Source: Aeromicrobium sp. PE09-221 (lineage in GTDB: Bacteria > Actinomycetota > Actinomycetes > Propionibacteriales > Nocardioidaceae). Taken from it: 64,000 nucleotides of DNA. Where the stretch lies: contig NZ_MIJB01000023.1 in assembly GCF_002174305.1 (NCBI RefSeq), positions 57,968-121,967 of the forward strand, read 5' to 3'. The notes below the pieces were generated by a model. The model searched no databases, was not told the origin of the DNA, and saw only the letters and a list, made by a program, of their open reading frames with translations. Of this stretch, positions 9,199-17,956 are shown in pieces. A program made the translations under genes and the position numbers. Numbering within the stretch: the stretch's first letter is position 1; each line of letters opens with the position of its first letter.

Positions 9199-9522
9199 AT
9201 GGCCTACGATCTCGAACTCGCCGATCGACTCCGCGACCTGCTGATCGCGGAGCCGGATCTCACCGAGAAGCGCATGTTCGGCGGTCTGGCCTTCCTCATC
9301 GGGGGTGCCATGGCGGTCGCGGCGACCGACGACGGCCTGCTGCTGCGCGTGGACCCCGAGGAGCGCGACGAGCTCATGGGCGACCCCCTCGCCGGCCCGT
9401 GGATCATGCGCGGCAAGGAGCTGCGGGGATGGGTACGACTCGGAGTCGACGCGACGACACCCTCGCGGACCCTCGAGCCCTGGCTCGAACGTGCGATCTG
9501 TGCCGCGCGCGCCTCGCGGTAG
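9199..9522 (+). CDS. TfoX/Sxy N-terminal domain protein
   Basis: A 107-residue protein consisting only of a TfoX_N-like domain: EKRMFGGLAFLIGGAMAVA, LLLRVDPEERDEL and MRGKELRGWVRLG are the family's recurring blocks. Stand-alone versions are common in actinobacteria and of unknown function; the competence role of full Sxy proteins should not be assumed. The ATG at 9199 is preferred over an upstream GTG at 9166 because similarity begins there. It points rightward, divergent from the PRPP synthetase and convergent with cysM. Confidence 0.75.
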   Translation: MAYDLELADRLRDLLIAEPDLTEKRMFGGLAFLIGGAMAVAATDDGLLLRVDPEERDELMGDPLAGPWIMRGKELRGWVRLGVDATTPSRTLEPWLERAICAARASR

Positions 9523-9570
9523 CCATCGAGAACTGCGACATGCCGTACCCGCGTCGACGGGCGGATGATG

Positions 9571-10801
<1,231 letters not shown>

Positions 10802-10831
10802 CAGACTTCTGCCTTCTCTGTGAGTGCTGGA

Positions 10832-11281
10832 CTACTCGGGGATGCTGCTGTCGGTGTAACGCTCGACGACCCGGACTTCTTCCTCGGTGACCTCCCCGTC
10901 GACGATCCGGTAGCTCCGGAAGTCGATCGGCGTACCGTCGGCATCGGCACCGTCTCGGGTCGAGACGAGGACATAGTGCGCGCCCGGCTCGCCGGCGAGG
11001 TTGATGTCGGTGCGCGAGGGGTAGGCCTCGGTGGCCGTGTGCGAGTGGTAGATGATCACCGGCTCCTCGTCGTTGTCGTCCATCTCGCGGTAGAGCCTCA
11101 ACAGGTCGCCGGAGTCGAACTCGTAGAACGTGGGCGACATCGCGGCGTTCAGCATCGGGATGAACCGCGTGGGACGGTCGGACCCGGCAGGACCGGCGAT
11201 GACGCCGCAGGCTTCGTCCGGGTGGTCGCGGCGCGCGTGCGCGATGATCGCATCGTAGGTGGCGCGGTCGATGGTCAACAC
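10832..11281 (-). CDS. mec: Mec-type JAMM metalloprotease (M67)
   Basis: A 149-residue zinc protease of the Mov34/MPN/PAD-1 family. The complete JAMM signature is present: Glu in HPDEACG near residue 22, then HSH with seven residues before SRTD (S-x2-D). In the mycobacterial pathway Mec releases cysteine from the CysO–cysteine adduct. It may also remove the two residues that follow Gly-Gly in the CysO protein encoded here. The GTG at 11281 matches the family start (LTIDRATYDAI). Confidence 0.9.
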   Translation of the reverse strand: MLTIDRATYDAIIAHARRDHPDEACGVIAGPAGSDRPTRFIPMLNAAMSPTFYEFDSGDLLRLYREMDDNDEEPVIIYHSHTATEAYPSRTDINLAGEPGAHYVLVSTRDGADADGTPIDFRSYRIVDGEVTEEEVRVVERYTDSSIPE

Positions 11282-11345
11282 ATCGCCCAGCCTATCGGCG
11301 CCGAAACGGGCTCCGGCATCGTGTCCGCTTGACGGACGGCACCGA

Positions 11346-11912
11346 TCAGTCAGCGGCCTGGACCAAGGTCTCCTGGACGAATCCCAACCAGTCGTAGACA
11401 TCGGCCATCGCCGCCGTGGCCGGGTCATCGTCCTCGGCCAGACGTTCGGCGTCCTCATCGCTCTCGATGCCCAAGCGCACCGCGAGGGCGATCCGCACAT
11501 CGGTGAAGGCCCGCAGCCAAGCGAGCGTCTGGCCTTCGTCGAGCTCCACCTCGACGTCGACATCCTCGCCGGCTCCCATGCCACCCTCAGCGAGGCCCCC
11601 GATGAGCGACTCGGCATTGGCAACCTTGGACGAGGTGAGCGTCTGCTCGGTGTAACGCCGGAACTCCGCGGCATCCTCGGGGTCGTCGGTGTACGCATCG
11701 GGCAACAGGCGGGCGAGCACCGGATCCTCCGGCGGCAGCACCGGCCCGTTCATGCCGACCATCGCGGCGAGCGGGTCCGCGGAGGACTCGGACTCGCCGT
11801 TGCGGTCACGCAGCAGCTCGACCACCTGAGCGGCCAGGTTCGCCAGCAGCTGGGCCTCGCTCTGTTCGAAGCTCCCGACGACGCTGCCCCGCCGCCTGAC
11901 GAACGGAGTCAC
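11346..11912 (-). CDS. DUF2017 protein
   Basis: A 188-residue acidic cytoplasmic protein of the actinobacterial DUF2017 family, function unknown. It begins [34 protein letters not shown], and its C-terminal part ends [15 protein letters not shown]. The GTG start overlaps the clpS stop by four bases and has GGAGAGGGCAGAG just upstream, so it is translated with clpS. The clpS–DUF2017 pairing is conserved in actinobacteria, suggesting a link to ClpS-dependent proteolysis that remains inference. Confidence 0.85.
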   Translation of the reverse strand: MTPFVRRRGSVVGSFEQSEAQLLANLAAQVVELLRDRNGESESSADPLAAMVGMNGPVLPPEDPVLARLLPDAYTDDPEDAAEFRRYTEQTLTSSKVANAESLIGGLAEGGMGAGEDVDVEVELDEGQTLAWLRAFTDVRIALAVRLGIESDEDAERLAEDDDPATAAMADVYDWLGFVQETLVQAAD

Positions 11913-12220
11913 AACTCTGCCCTCTCCAAGGTGGACCACAACCCGTACTCGTGCATCGCCTGGACGTGACGCTCCTGCTCCTCACGACGGCCGCTCGAGA
12001 CGATCGCCTTGCCCTCGTGGTGGACCGCGAGCATCAGCTCGGTCGCCTTCTCCTCGGTGTAGCCGAAATAGGTGCGGAACACGAAGGCGACGTAGGACAT
12101 CAGGTTGACCGGATCGTTCCACACGATCGTGACCCACGGATCCTCCAACTCGACACCGAACTCGAGGTCGGTGTCGGGAGCGATCTCCGCGGGCGCGGGG
12201 CCGGTGGCTGAGACGGTCAC
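11909..12220 (-). CDS. clpS: ATP-dependent Clp protease adaptor ClpS
   Basis: Small adaptor, about 103 residues, that delivers N-degron substrates to ClpC/ClpA–ClpP. The family blocks are [20 protein letters not shown] (substrate pocket, about residue 28) and [11 protein letters not shown] (Clp-binding helix region). Two GTG codons lie side by side at 12223 and 12220. CACAAT lies three bases before the first and six before the second, the spacing that favours 12220 as a leaderless start. Confidence 0.92.
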   Translation of the reverse strand: MTVSATGPAPAEIAPDTDLEFGVELEDPWVTIVWNDPVNLMSYVAFVFRTYFGYTEEKATELMLAVHHEGKAIVSSGRREEQERHVQAMHEYGLWSTLERAEL

Positions 12221-12229
12221 CACCCCATT

Positions 12230-12265
12230 GTGGCGGACGCGCGGTGACCACGGCGCGTCCACCAC
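12230..12265. repeat. 13-bp inverted repeat between clpS and pncB
   Basis: Arms 12230-12242 (gtggcggacgcgc) and 12253-12265 (gcgcgtccaccac) pair with one mismatch around a 10-base loop. The element sits in the short gap between divergent clpS and pncB and overlaps the upstream promoter regions of both. It could be an operator or an RNA hairpin; no regulator is identified. Confidence 0.5.
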
Positions 12266-12279
12266 GCAGTCCACCGATC

Positions 12280-12285
12280 TATGCT
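12280..12285 (+). promoter_or_regulatory. -10 box (TATGCT) for leaderless pncB
   Basis: TATGCT ends seven bases before the ATG at 12293, so transcription should start at the A of the start codon. This is the reason for preferring 12293 over the ATG at 12281. Confidence 0.5.
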
Positions 12286-12292
12286 CGTGCGC

Positions 12293-13597
12293 ATGGGTAC
12301 GCACCCGGACCGTTCGACGGCCTTGCTCACCGATCACTATGAGCTGACGATGCTGCAAGCCGCACTCTCCGATGGCCGCGCTTCCCGGCGCAGCGTCTTC
12401 GAGGTGTTCACGCGCCGCCTGAGCGGAGGCCGGCGGTACGGCGTCGTGGCCGGTACCGGGAGGATTCTCGAGGCGATCGCGGACTTCCGCTTCGCTGAGG
12501 ACGAGGTGCGCTTCCTGCGGGACAACGGCGTCGTCGACAAGGCCACCGCCGCGTGGCTGGCCGATTTCCGCTTCGTCGGCGACATCTGGGGTTACGCGGA
12601 AGGAGAGCTCTACTTCCCGGGCTCCCCCGTCCTCGTCGTCGAGGGCACCTTCGCCGAGTGCGTGGTGCTGGAGACCTTGGTGCTGTCGGTCCTCAACCAC
12701 GATTCGGCGATCGCGACGGCCGGGGCGCGGATGATCGCGAGCGCCGCGGACCGTCCCTGCATCGAGATGGGCTCGCGGCGCACACATGAACAGTCCGCCG
12801 TCGCGGCGGCGCGCGCGGCGTATATCGCCGGCTTCGCGGCGACCTCCAATCTTGAGGCCGGCCGTACCTATGGGATCCCCACCGCGGGCACCGCGGCCCA
12901 CGCCTTCACCCTCGTGCACGACACCGAGCGGGAGGCCTTCGAGGCCCAGGTCGCCGCTCTGGGCCGTGACACGACCCTGCTGGTGGACACGTACGACATC
13001 GCCCAGGGTGTCCGCAATGCGGTCGCCGCCGGCGGGACCGAGCTGGGGGCGGTGCGACTCGATTCGGGAGATCTCGCGCTGGTGGCCACCGAGGTGCGAG
13101 CGCAGCTCGACGAGCTGGGCGCCACTTCGACCCGCATCACCGTCACGAGCGACCTCGACGAGCACGCCATCGCGGCCCTCGCCGTCGCGCCCATCGACGG
13201 TTACGGGGTCGGCACCTCCCTCGTCACCGGATCCGGGGTGCCGACCAGCGGCTTCGTCTACAAGATCGTCGCCCGTGAGGACGACACCGGCACCATGGTC
13301 CCCGTGGCCAAGAAGAGCAAGGACAAGGTCTCGATCGGCGGACGCAAGTACCCGGTCCGTCGACGCGAGAACGACGTGGCCACGGCCGAGGTCATCGGGA
13401 TCGGCGAGCCGCCCGCCACCGATCGCGACGACCGCGAGCTGCTCGTCCCCCTTGCGCTCGGCGGGACGCCGCAGAACATCGGCACGCTCGACGATGCGCG
13501 TGCACGTCGCCACGCCTCCCTGCGCGAGCTGCCCGTCACCGGCCTGCGTCTGAGCAAGGGCGACCCCGCCATCCCCACCCATTACGAGGAGCGCTGA
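12293..13597 (+). CDS. pncB: Nicotinate phosphoribosyltransferase
   Basis: NAD salvage enzyme of about 434 residues that joins nicotinate to PRPP. Family features include [11 protein letters not shown] at the start, [28 protein letters not shown], the DTYDI segment, VRLDSGDL and [13 protein letters not shown] near the phosphate site. An ATG four codons upstream is possible. The gene is followed after one base by a nicotinamidase gene, so the operon converts nicotinamide to nicotinate mononucleotide. Confidence 0.93.
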   Translation: MGTHPDRSTALLTDHYELTMLQAALSDGRASRRSVFEVFTRRLSGGRRYGVVAGTGRILEAIADFRFAEDEVRFLRDNGVVDKATAAWLADFRFVGDIWGYAEGELYFPGSPVLVVEGTFAECVVLETLVLSVLNHDSAIATAGARMIASAADRPCIEMGSRRTHEQSAVAAARAAYIAGFAATSNLEAGRTYGIPTAGTAAHAFTLVHDTEREAFEAQVAALGRDTTLLVDTYDIAQGVRNAVAAGGTELGAVRLDSGDLALVATEVRAQLDELGATSTRITVTSDLDEHAIAALAVAPIDGYGVGTSLVTGSGVPTSGFVYKIVAREDDTGTMVPVAKKSKDKVSIGGRKYPVRRRENDVATAEVIGIGEPPATDRDDRELLVPLALGGTPQNIGTLDDARARRHASLRELPVTGLRLSKGDPAIPTHYEER

Positions 13598-13598
13598 C

Positions 13599-14159
13599 AT
13601 GACCTCCAAGGCACTCATCGTCGTCGATGTCCAGAACGACTTCTGCGAGGGCGGCTCGCTCGCCGTGACCGGTGGAGCCCGGGTCGCGCAGGATGTCGCC
13701 GGACTGATCGACGCGTCCCGCACGGAATACGCGGTGGTCGTCGCGACCCGCGACCACCACATCGACCCCGGAACCCACTTCTCCGACCATCCCGACTTCG
13801 TCGACTCGTGGCCGCCGCACTGCGTGGCCGGCACCCCCGGCGCCGACCTGCACGCACCACTCACCTCACGGAGCTTCGACGCGGTCTTCGACAAGGGTGA
13901 GTACTCCGCGGGATACTCCGGATTCGAAGGCGTCACGGCCACCGGCACCGAGCTGCCCACCTATCTGCGGGCGCACGGCATCGACACCGTCGACATCGCC
14001 GGGATCGCCACCGACTACTGCGTGCGGGCGACGGCGCTGGATGCCGCGAAGGCCGGTCTCACCGTCACGGTGTTGCGCGATTACACTGCGGCCGTCCATC
14101 CCGACCGGCTCGACCGGGTCGAGACCGAGTGGGCCGAGGCAGGCATCGGCTTCGCGTGA
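13599..14159 (+). CDS. pncA: Nicotinamidase (isochorismatase family)
   Basis: Hydrolyses nicotinamide to nicotinate. The 186-residue product has the catalytic triad: Asp in VVDVQNDF (residue ~10), Lys in [15 protein letters not shown] and Cys in ATDYCVRAT. Metal ligands are visible in [11 protein letters not shown]. It begins one base after the pncB stop and completes a two-step salvage pair. Isochorismatase or other cysteine hydrolase activity is possible, but the DKG and the context argue for PncA. Confidence 0.92.
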   Translation: MTSKALIVVDVQNDFCEGGSLAVTGGARVAQDVAGLIDASRTEYAVVVATRDHHIDPGTHFSDHPDFVDSWPPHCVAGTPGADLHAPLTSRSFDAVFDKGEYSAGYSGFEGVTATGTELPTYLRAHGIDTVDIAGIATDYCVRATALDAAKAGLTVTVLRDYTAAVHPDRLDRVETEWAEAGIGFA

Positions 14160-14599
14160 GCGACGCGCCGACCAACCGGCGGATGCTCGCCATCCGGGAC
14201 CGCATCGATGCCGGCTACGCCGCGCCGCTCGACCTGGATTCTCTGGCCACCGCGGCGCACCTCTCCCCGGACCACCTGATCCGGACTTTCGCGCGCGTCT
14301 TCGGTGAGACCCCACATCGCTATCTGCAGCGCCGCCGCGTCGAGCGGGCGATGTTCCTGCTGCGCACCACCGACACGCCCGTCACGGAGATCTGCGTGCA
14401 GGTCGGGTTCACCAGTCTCGGCAGCTTCACCCGCACCTTCCGCGCCATCGTGGGCGAGTCTCCGACGGCACATCGTCGCCGTGGCCCGCTGCCCCGGTCC
14501 CTCGGGTGCTTCGCCATGAGCTGGATGCGTCCGTCCACCGCCACCCACCCGGCCAACTCGTCGATTTCGGAGAAGCGGGACGGCGCACCCAACGCCTAG
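14156..14599 (+). CDS. AraC-family transcription regulator
   Basis: A 147-residue regulator with an AraC DNA-binding domain: first helix-turn-helix LDSLATAAHLSPDHLIRTFARVFGETPHRYLQRRRVERA, second TPVTEICVQVGFTSLGSFTRTFRAIVGESP. There is no N-terminal effector domain; the C-terminal ~35 residues are unassigned. The GTG start overlaps the pncA stop by four bases (GTGA). The next gene, a VOC protein, has its own -10 box and is a likely target, since short AraC regulators beside a VOC gene are common in actinobacteria. Confidence 0.85.
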   Translation: MSDAPTNRRMLAIRDRIDAGYAAPLDLDSLATAAHLSPDHLIRTFARVFGETPHRYLQRRRVERAMFLLRTTDTPVTEICVQVGFTSLGSFTRTFRAIVGESPTAHRRRGPLPRSLGCFAMSWMRPSTATHPANSSISEKRDGAPNA

Positions 14600-14602
14600 G
14601 TT
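14597..14602 (+). promoter_or_regulatory. -10 box (TAGGTT) for the VOC gene
   Basis: TAGGTT ends six bases before the ATG at 14609, the leaderless spacing. It overlaps the stop codon region of the preceding AraC gene, so the VOC gene has a private promoter even though only nine bases separate the two genes. Confidence 0.5.
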
Positions 14603-14608
14603 GTCGTC

Positions 14609-15049
14609 ATGACCATCACACGCACCAGACTCTCCTCCATCTTCGTGGCTGACCAGGACGAGGCACTCGACTTCTATGTCGGAGTCCTCGGTCTCGAGGT
14701 CGCCGTCGACACCGATCTCGGCTTCATGCGCTGGCTCACGGTCGTCGCCCCCGGCGACGACCGTGAGATCCTGCTCGAACGCCCCGGTCCGCCGGCCCAT
14801 GACCCGGCGACCGCCGAGGAGATCACCGCTCTGGTGGCCAAGGGCGCCGGAGGCGGCTGGATCGGCTTCTCCACCGACGATGTCGACGCCCTGCACGAGC
14901 GCCTGACCGCCGCGGGCGTGACCATCACCCAGCCGCCGACCGATATGGGCTATGGCCGCGACATGGGCATCCGGGATCCGTTCGGCAATGCCCTGCGCAT
15001 CGGGCAGATCCGCCCGCTGGAGGAGATGACCGACTGGGACGGGAGCTGA
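14609..15049 (+). CDS. VOC (glyoxalase/bleomycin-resistance fold) protein
   Basis: A 146-residue vicinal-oxygen-chelate protein. The two beta-alpha-beta-beta-beta modules are recognisable: LSSIFVADQDEALDFYVGVLGLEV first, then GFSTDDVDALHERLTAAGVTITQPP and RDPFGNALRIGQ. Substrate unknown; such proteins act as lyases, dioxygenases or drug-binding proteins. It follows an AraC regulator gene and converges with a secreted-protein gene. Confidence 0.83.
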   Translation: MTITRTRLSSIFVADQDEALDFYVGVLGLEVAVDTDLGFMRWLTVVAPGDDREILLERPGPPAHDPATAEEITALVAKGAGGGWIGFSTDDVDALHERLTAAGVTITQPPTDMGYGRDMGIRDPFGNALRIGQIRPLEEMTDWDGS

Positions 15050-15058
15050 GACCTGCCC

Positions 15059-15496
15059 TCACCGAACGGCGATGGTGACCGCGTCGCTCCACGCCGCGCG
15101 GACAGCGGCGCCGTGGTCGATGTGCCGAGCTCGCACCTCGATGGTGCCGGGTTCGTCGATCCGCACGCTGGCGCTCGCGGTGCCGACGGTGAGATCACGG
15201 GTCAGCACCCGATCCCCGATCTTCACCTGGACGCGGCCCTCAGGCCGCACACCCTCGTTCACCACGCCGATGACGATCCGTGCCGTGCCGCCCGCGTCGA
15301 TCCGCGGGGTCAGCACCTGGACGCTCGCCGTGGACGGCGCGGCGCCGTCGGCGGCCTGATCACCCGGTCCGGCCTGGGCGGCGGACGGGCCGATGGTCAG
15401 GACCGTGGCGGCGACCAGCGCGCTCGCCCCCGAGGCCGCGAGGATGATGCCCAGGCGGGAACGCCGGGCGATGTGGCGATGACGTGTCACGCTCAT
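15059..15496 (-). CDS. Secreted protein of unknown function
   Basis: A 145-residue protein with a classical signal peptide: basic start, hydrophobic LGIILAASGASALVAATVL and a likely cleavage after AAQA near residue 42. The mature part (SVQVLTPRIDAGGTARIVIGVV through ITIAVR) reads as a short beta-rich, immunoglobulin-like domain. I do not recognise a family. It lies between convergent and co-directional genes with no obvious partner. Confidence 0.65.
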   Translation of the reverse strand: MSVTRHRHIARRSRLGIILAASGASALVAATVLTIGPSAAQAGPGDQAADGAAPSTASVQVLTPRIDAGGTARIVIGVVNEGVRPEGRVQVKIGDRVLTRDLTVGTASASVRIDEPGTIEVRARHIDHGAAVRAAWSDAVTIAVR

Positions 15497-15624
15497 GCGA
15501 TCAGGCTCATCGCCTCAGACGAACCCCCGGCGACAGTGCGATGAACGCGGCAGGAAAGCTTGTCGTCGTTCTCGAGCGCCCGGCTGACCGCGCACTAAGA
15601 CGCCGGGTCGTCAGCCGGCCGGAG

Positions 15625-16662
15625 TCAGCCGAGAGCCTCGGCGAGCAGCCGCAGGGTCTCGATCCGCGCCGGCGAGGTTCGCGGGTCAGTGCCCTCATGG
15701 GCGGAGGCGACCGGGTGGATCATCACCTCGTCGACCTCGAAGCGCTCGGCCAGCTCACGGGTCTGTGCCGCGGCTTGCTCCGGCGTGCCCAGAACCGCCC
15801 GCGCGAGTCCCGCGTCCACGACGGACTGCTCGACCTCCGACAGCTCCATCGCTCGCGCCTCCTCGACCAGCTGTAGCGGGATCAGCGGCTTACCGGTCCG
15901 CAGACGCGCCATCGTGATGAGATTCGGGAGCATGAGCGCTGCCGCTTCCTCCTGCGTCTGCGCCACCACCGCATTGACGGTCAGGAAGGTGCGGGGCTCG
16001 CTCGCGTAGTCACTCGGCCGGAACTCGCTGCGATAGGTCGCCAGCGCCTCCGCCGTGCCCTGCCCGGAGAAGTGATGCGCGAAGACATACGGCAGTCCCT
16101 TGGCGGCCGCCAGGTGCGCTGAGTACATCGACGATCCGAGCAGCCACATGATCGGCCGGCTGGCGGCGGCCGGGGTGGCCTTCAGGATGTACTCCTGGCG
16201 CGGGACCGGCACGCGGACGCCTTCGGTGCCCATCAACGCCATCACGTCATCAAGGTACTGCGGGAACTTCTCGATATCGGTGTCGTCACGACCCGCGGCA
16301 CCCCGCAGTGCCCATGAGGTCACCGGATCAGACCCGGGCGCACGCCCGATGCCGAGATCGATCCGTCCCGGGTGCGCGGCCTCCAGCAGCGCGAACTGCT
16401 CGGCGACCGCGAGCGGGGCGTGGTTGGGGAGCATCACACCGCCCGATCCGAGCCGGATGCGCTCGGTCTGCGCCGCGAGATGCGCGATGAGGACCGGCGG
16501 CGAGGTCGCCGCGACAGCCGGCATGTTGTGGTGCTCGGCGACCCAGTAGCGCTCAAATCCGGCGGCATCGGCAGCTTGGGCTAGCTCGACCGTCGCGGCG
16601 AGCGCGTCACCGGAGGTCTGATCGCTGCGGACAGGGACGAGATCCAGGACCGAGAGCTTCAC
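15625..16662 (-). CDS. LLM-class flavin-dependent oxidoreductase
   Basis: A 345-residue luciferase-like monooxygenase fold of the MsnO8/alkanal-monooxygenase-like subgroup. Signs are LDLVPVRSDQTSGDA at the start, YWVAEHHNMPAVA, LGSGGVMLPNHAPLAVAEQFALLEAAHPGRIDLGIGRAPG and YVFAHHFSG. It binds reduced FMN or F420; the substrate is unknown. The start is GTG with GGAGGGG immediately upstream. Confidence 0.88.
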   Translation of the reverse strand: MKLSVLDLVPVRSDQTSGDALAATVELAQAADAAGFERYWVAEHHNMPAVAATSPPVLIAHLAAQTERIRLGSGGVMLPNHAPLAVAEQFALLEAAHPGRIDLGIGRAPGSDPVTSWALRGAAGRDDTDIEKFPQYLDDVMALMGTEGVRVPVPRQEYILKATPAAASRPIMWLLGSSMYSAHLAAAKGLPYVFAHHFSGQGTAEALATYRSEFRPSDYASEPRTFLTVNAVVAQTQEEAAALMLPNLITMARLRTGKPLIPLQLVEEARAMELSEVEQSVVDAGLARAVLGTPEQAAAQTRELAERFEVDEVMIHPVASAHEGTDPRTSPARIETLRLLAEALG

Positions 16663-16706
16663 CCCTCCATCGTGTCACCGCGCGCCAACGTCCTCGCCTC
16701 ACGCCC

Positions 16707-16836
16707 GAGCGGTGACCTACGCACGTCTCCTCCACGTGAGCGGTGACCTACGCACGTCTCCTGACGGTCGAGAGGTGCGCCACCCACCGCCGTCCGTGGA
16801 GAACCGGGGTGAGGGGTGCGCAGGTCACCGCTCACG
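16707..16836. repeat. Direct and inverted intergenic repeat
   Basis: A 25-base unit beginning gagcggtgacctacgcac occurs at 16707-16731 and again at 16738-16762, 31 bases apart. An inverted copy of its core (gtgagcggtgacct[a/g]cgcac) lies at 16816-16836 and overlaps the end of the esterase gene. The second direct copy and the inverted copy can pair over about 21 bases with one mismatch. It fills the gap between two minus-strand genes and may act as a terminator or be a dispersed repeat. Confidence 0.7.
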
Positions 16837-17794
16837 GGAGGATGAGGCGCTCCGTGAGGAACCCGGTGACATCGTCGAGGGCCGCGTGCGCCGGACCGCG
16901 CATGAGCCCGGGCAGGCTGATGAAGCCGTGGATCGCCCCGTCGTACTCGCGGTACCGGACCTGCACTCCGGCTCGTCGTAGAGCCTCGCGGTAGTGGGCG
17001 CCGTTGTCCAGCAGCGGATCGGCGGATGCGGTGAGGATGAACGCGGGTGCCAGTCCCTCGTGGGAGACCGCGCGCAGGGGCGAGGCCTGCTGGTCCTCCG
17101 TGCCGTAGGCGTCTTGCAGGTACAGCCGCACGAAGGCGCGCATATTGGCCGAGGTGAGCACCGGGGCATCGGGCATCGCGATCTCCGAGGCGTACTTCTC
17201 GTACATCTCGACCGCCGGATAGATCAGCACCTGTGCCCGGACGGCCGGACCGCCCTTGTCGCGCGCGGTCATCGCGGTGACGGCGGCGAGATTGCCACCC
17301 GCGCTGTCACCCATGACCGCGATCCGCGACGGATCGAGGCCGAATCGTCCGCCATGCTCGGCGATCCAACACAACGCATCCCAGGCATCGTCCGCAGCAG
17401 CGGGATAGGGGTGCTCCGGCGCGAGTCGGTAGGACGGTGACACGACCACAGCACCCGTCCGGGCCGCCACGCGGCTGGCGAACCACTCCGACTGCTCCGG
17501 CTCTCCTTGGACCCACCCACCGCCGTGATAGTCGACCACCACGGGGCGGGGCCGCGTGCCGACACCGCTCGGCCGGTAGACACGTGCTCGCAGTGTGCGG
17601 CCGGGCACGGAGATGTCGAGATCCTCCACCGTGACGCGGCTGTCCGCGCGGCCGAAGATCACGGCACCCACGGGCGAAGCCCAGAGCTTGTGACGACGCG
17701 CCCGGACGGCAGCGTGATCCGTCACCTCCTCCACCGGCTCGGCGGCCCGATTGAGGACCGCTCCGAGGACGCGCAGACGCCAGGGCATGTTCAT
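16832..17794 (-). CDS. Alpha/beta hydrolase (HSL-type esterase)
   Basis: A 320-residue cytoplasmic esterase of the hormone-sensitive-lipase family. The oxyanion motif HGGGW is near residue 90, the nucleophile motif GDSAGG near 163, an acid residue in SADPLLDNG near 258, and the catalytic His in DGAIHGF near 288. Natural substrates are unknown, probably short acyl esters. A TAGGCT box six bases before the ATG indicates a leaderless transcript. Confidence 0.88.
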   Translation of the reverse strand: MNMPWRLRVLGAVLNRAAEPVEEVTDHAAVRARRHKLWASPVGAVIFGRADSRVTVEDLDISVPGRTLRARVYRPSGVGTRPRPVVVDYHGGGWVQGEPEQSEWFASRVAARTGAVVVSPSYRLAPEHPYPAAADDAWDALCWIAEHGGRFGLDPSRIAVMGDSAGGNLAAVTAMTARDKGGPAVRAQVLIYPAVEMYEKYASEIAMPDAPVLTSANMRAFVRLYLQDAYGTEDQQASPLRAVSHEGLAPAFILTASADPLLDNGAHYREALRRAGVQVRYREYDGAIHGFISLPGLMRGPAHAALDDVTGFLTERLILP

Positions 17795-17800
17795 GGCGCG

Positions 17801-17806
17801 AGCCTA
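17801..17806 (-). promoter_or_regulatory. -10 box (TAGGCT) for the esterase gene
   Basis: On the minus strand TAGGCT is followed by six bases and then the ATG at 17794, the leaderless arrangement seen repeatedly in this window. Confidence 0.5.
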
Positions 17807-17839
17807 GTCGCTCACATCCGCCGCCTGGCGGACTGATGA

Positions 17840-17942
17840 CGATGCATTCTGGTCGCTATGAGGACCTCAACGCATCATCATCGGTGTCACGCGGGGACGA
17901 ATGGTGATGCGTCGTGGTCGTCCTGGCAACCAGAATGCATCG
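17840..17942. repeat. 103-bp imperfect palindrome
   Basis: The ends cgatgcattctggt (17840-17853) and accagaatgcatcg (17929-17942) are perfect inverted repeats of 14 bases. Similarity continues inward: after a variable part both arms share gacc and acgcatca. The whole non-coding gap between the helicase stop and the esterase promoter is therefore one long palindrome. It could be a strong terminator for the helicase gene or a small dispersed palindromic element. Confidence 0.7.
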
Positions 17943-17956
17943 AGATCGGTTCCGCG

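Noticed and set aside
11909..13960. Very long minus-strand frame (683 codons) across clpS, pncB and pncA
   Set aside because: Only its C-terminal end is ClpS; the rest is antisense to pncB and pncA, which have complete family motifs. It is a high-GC shadow frame.
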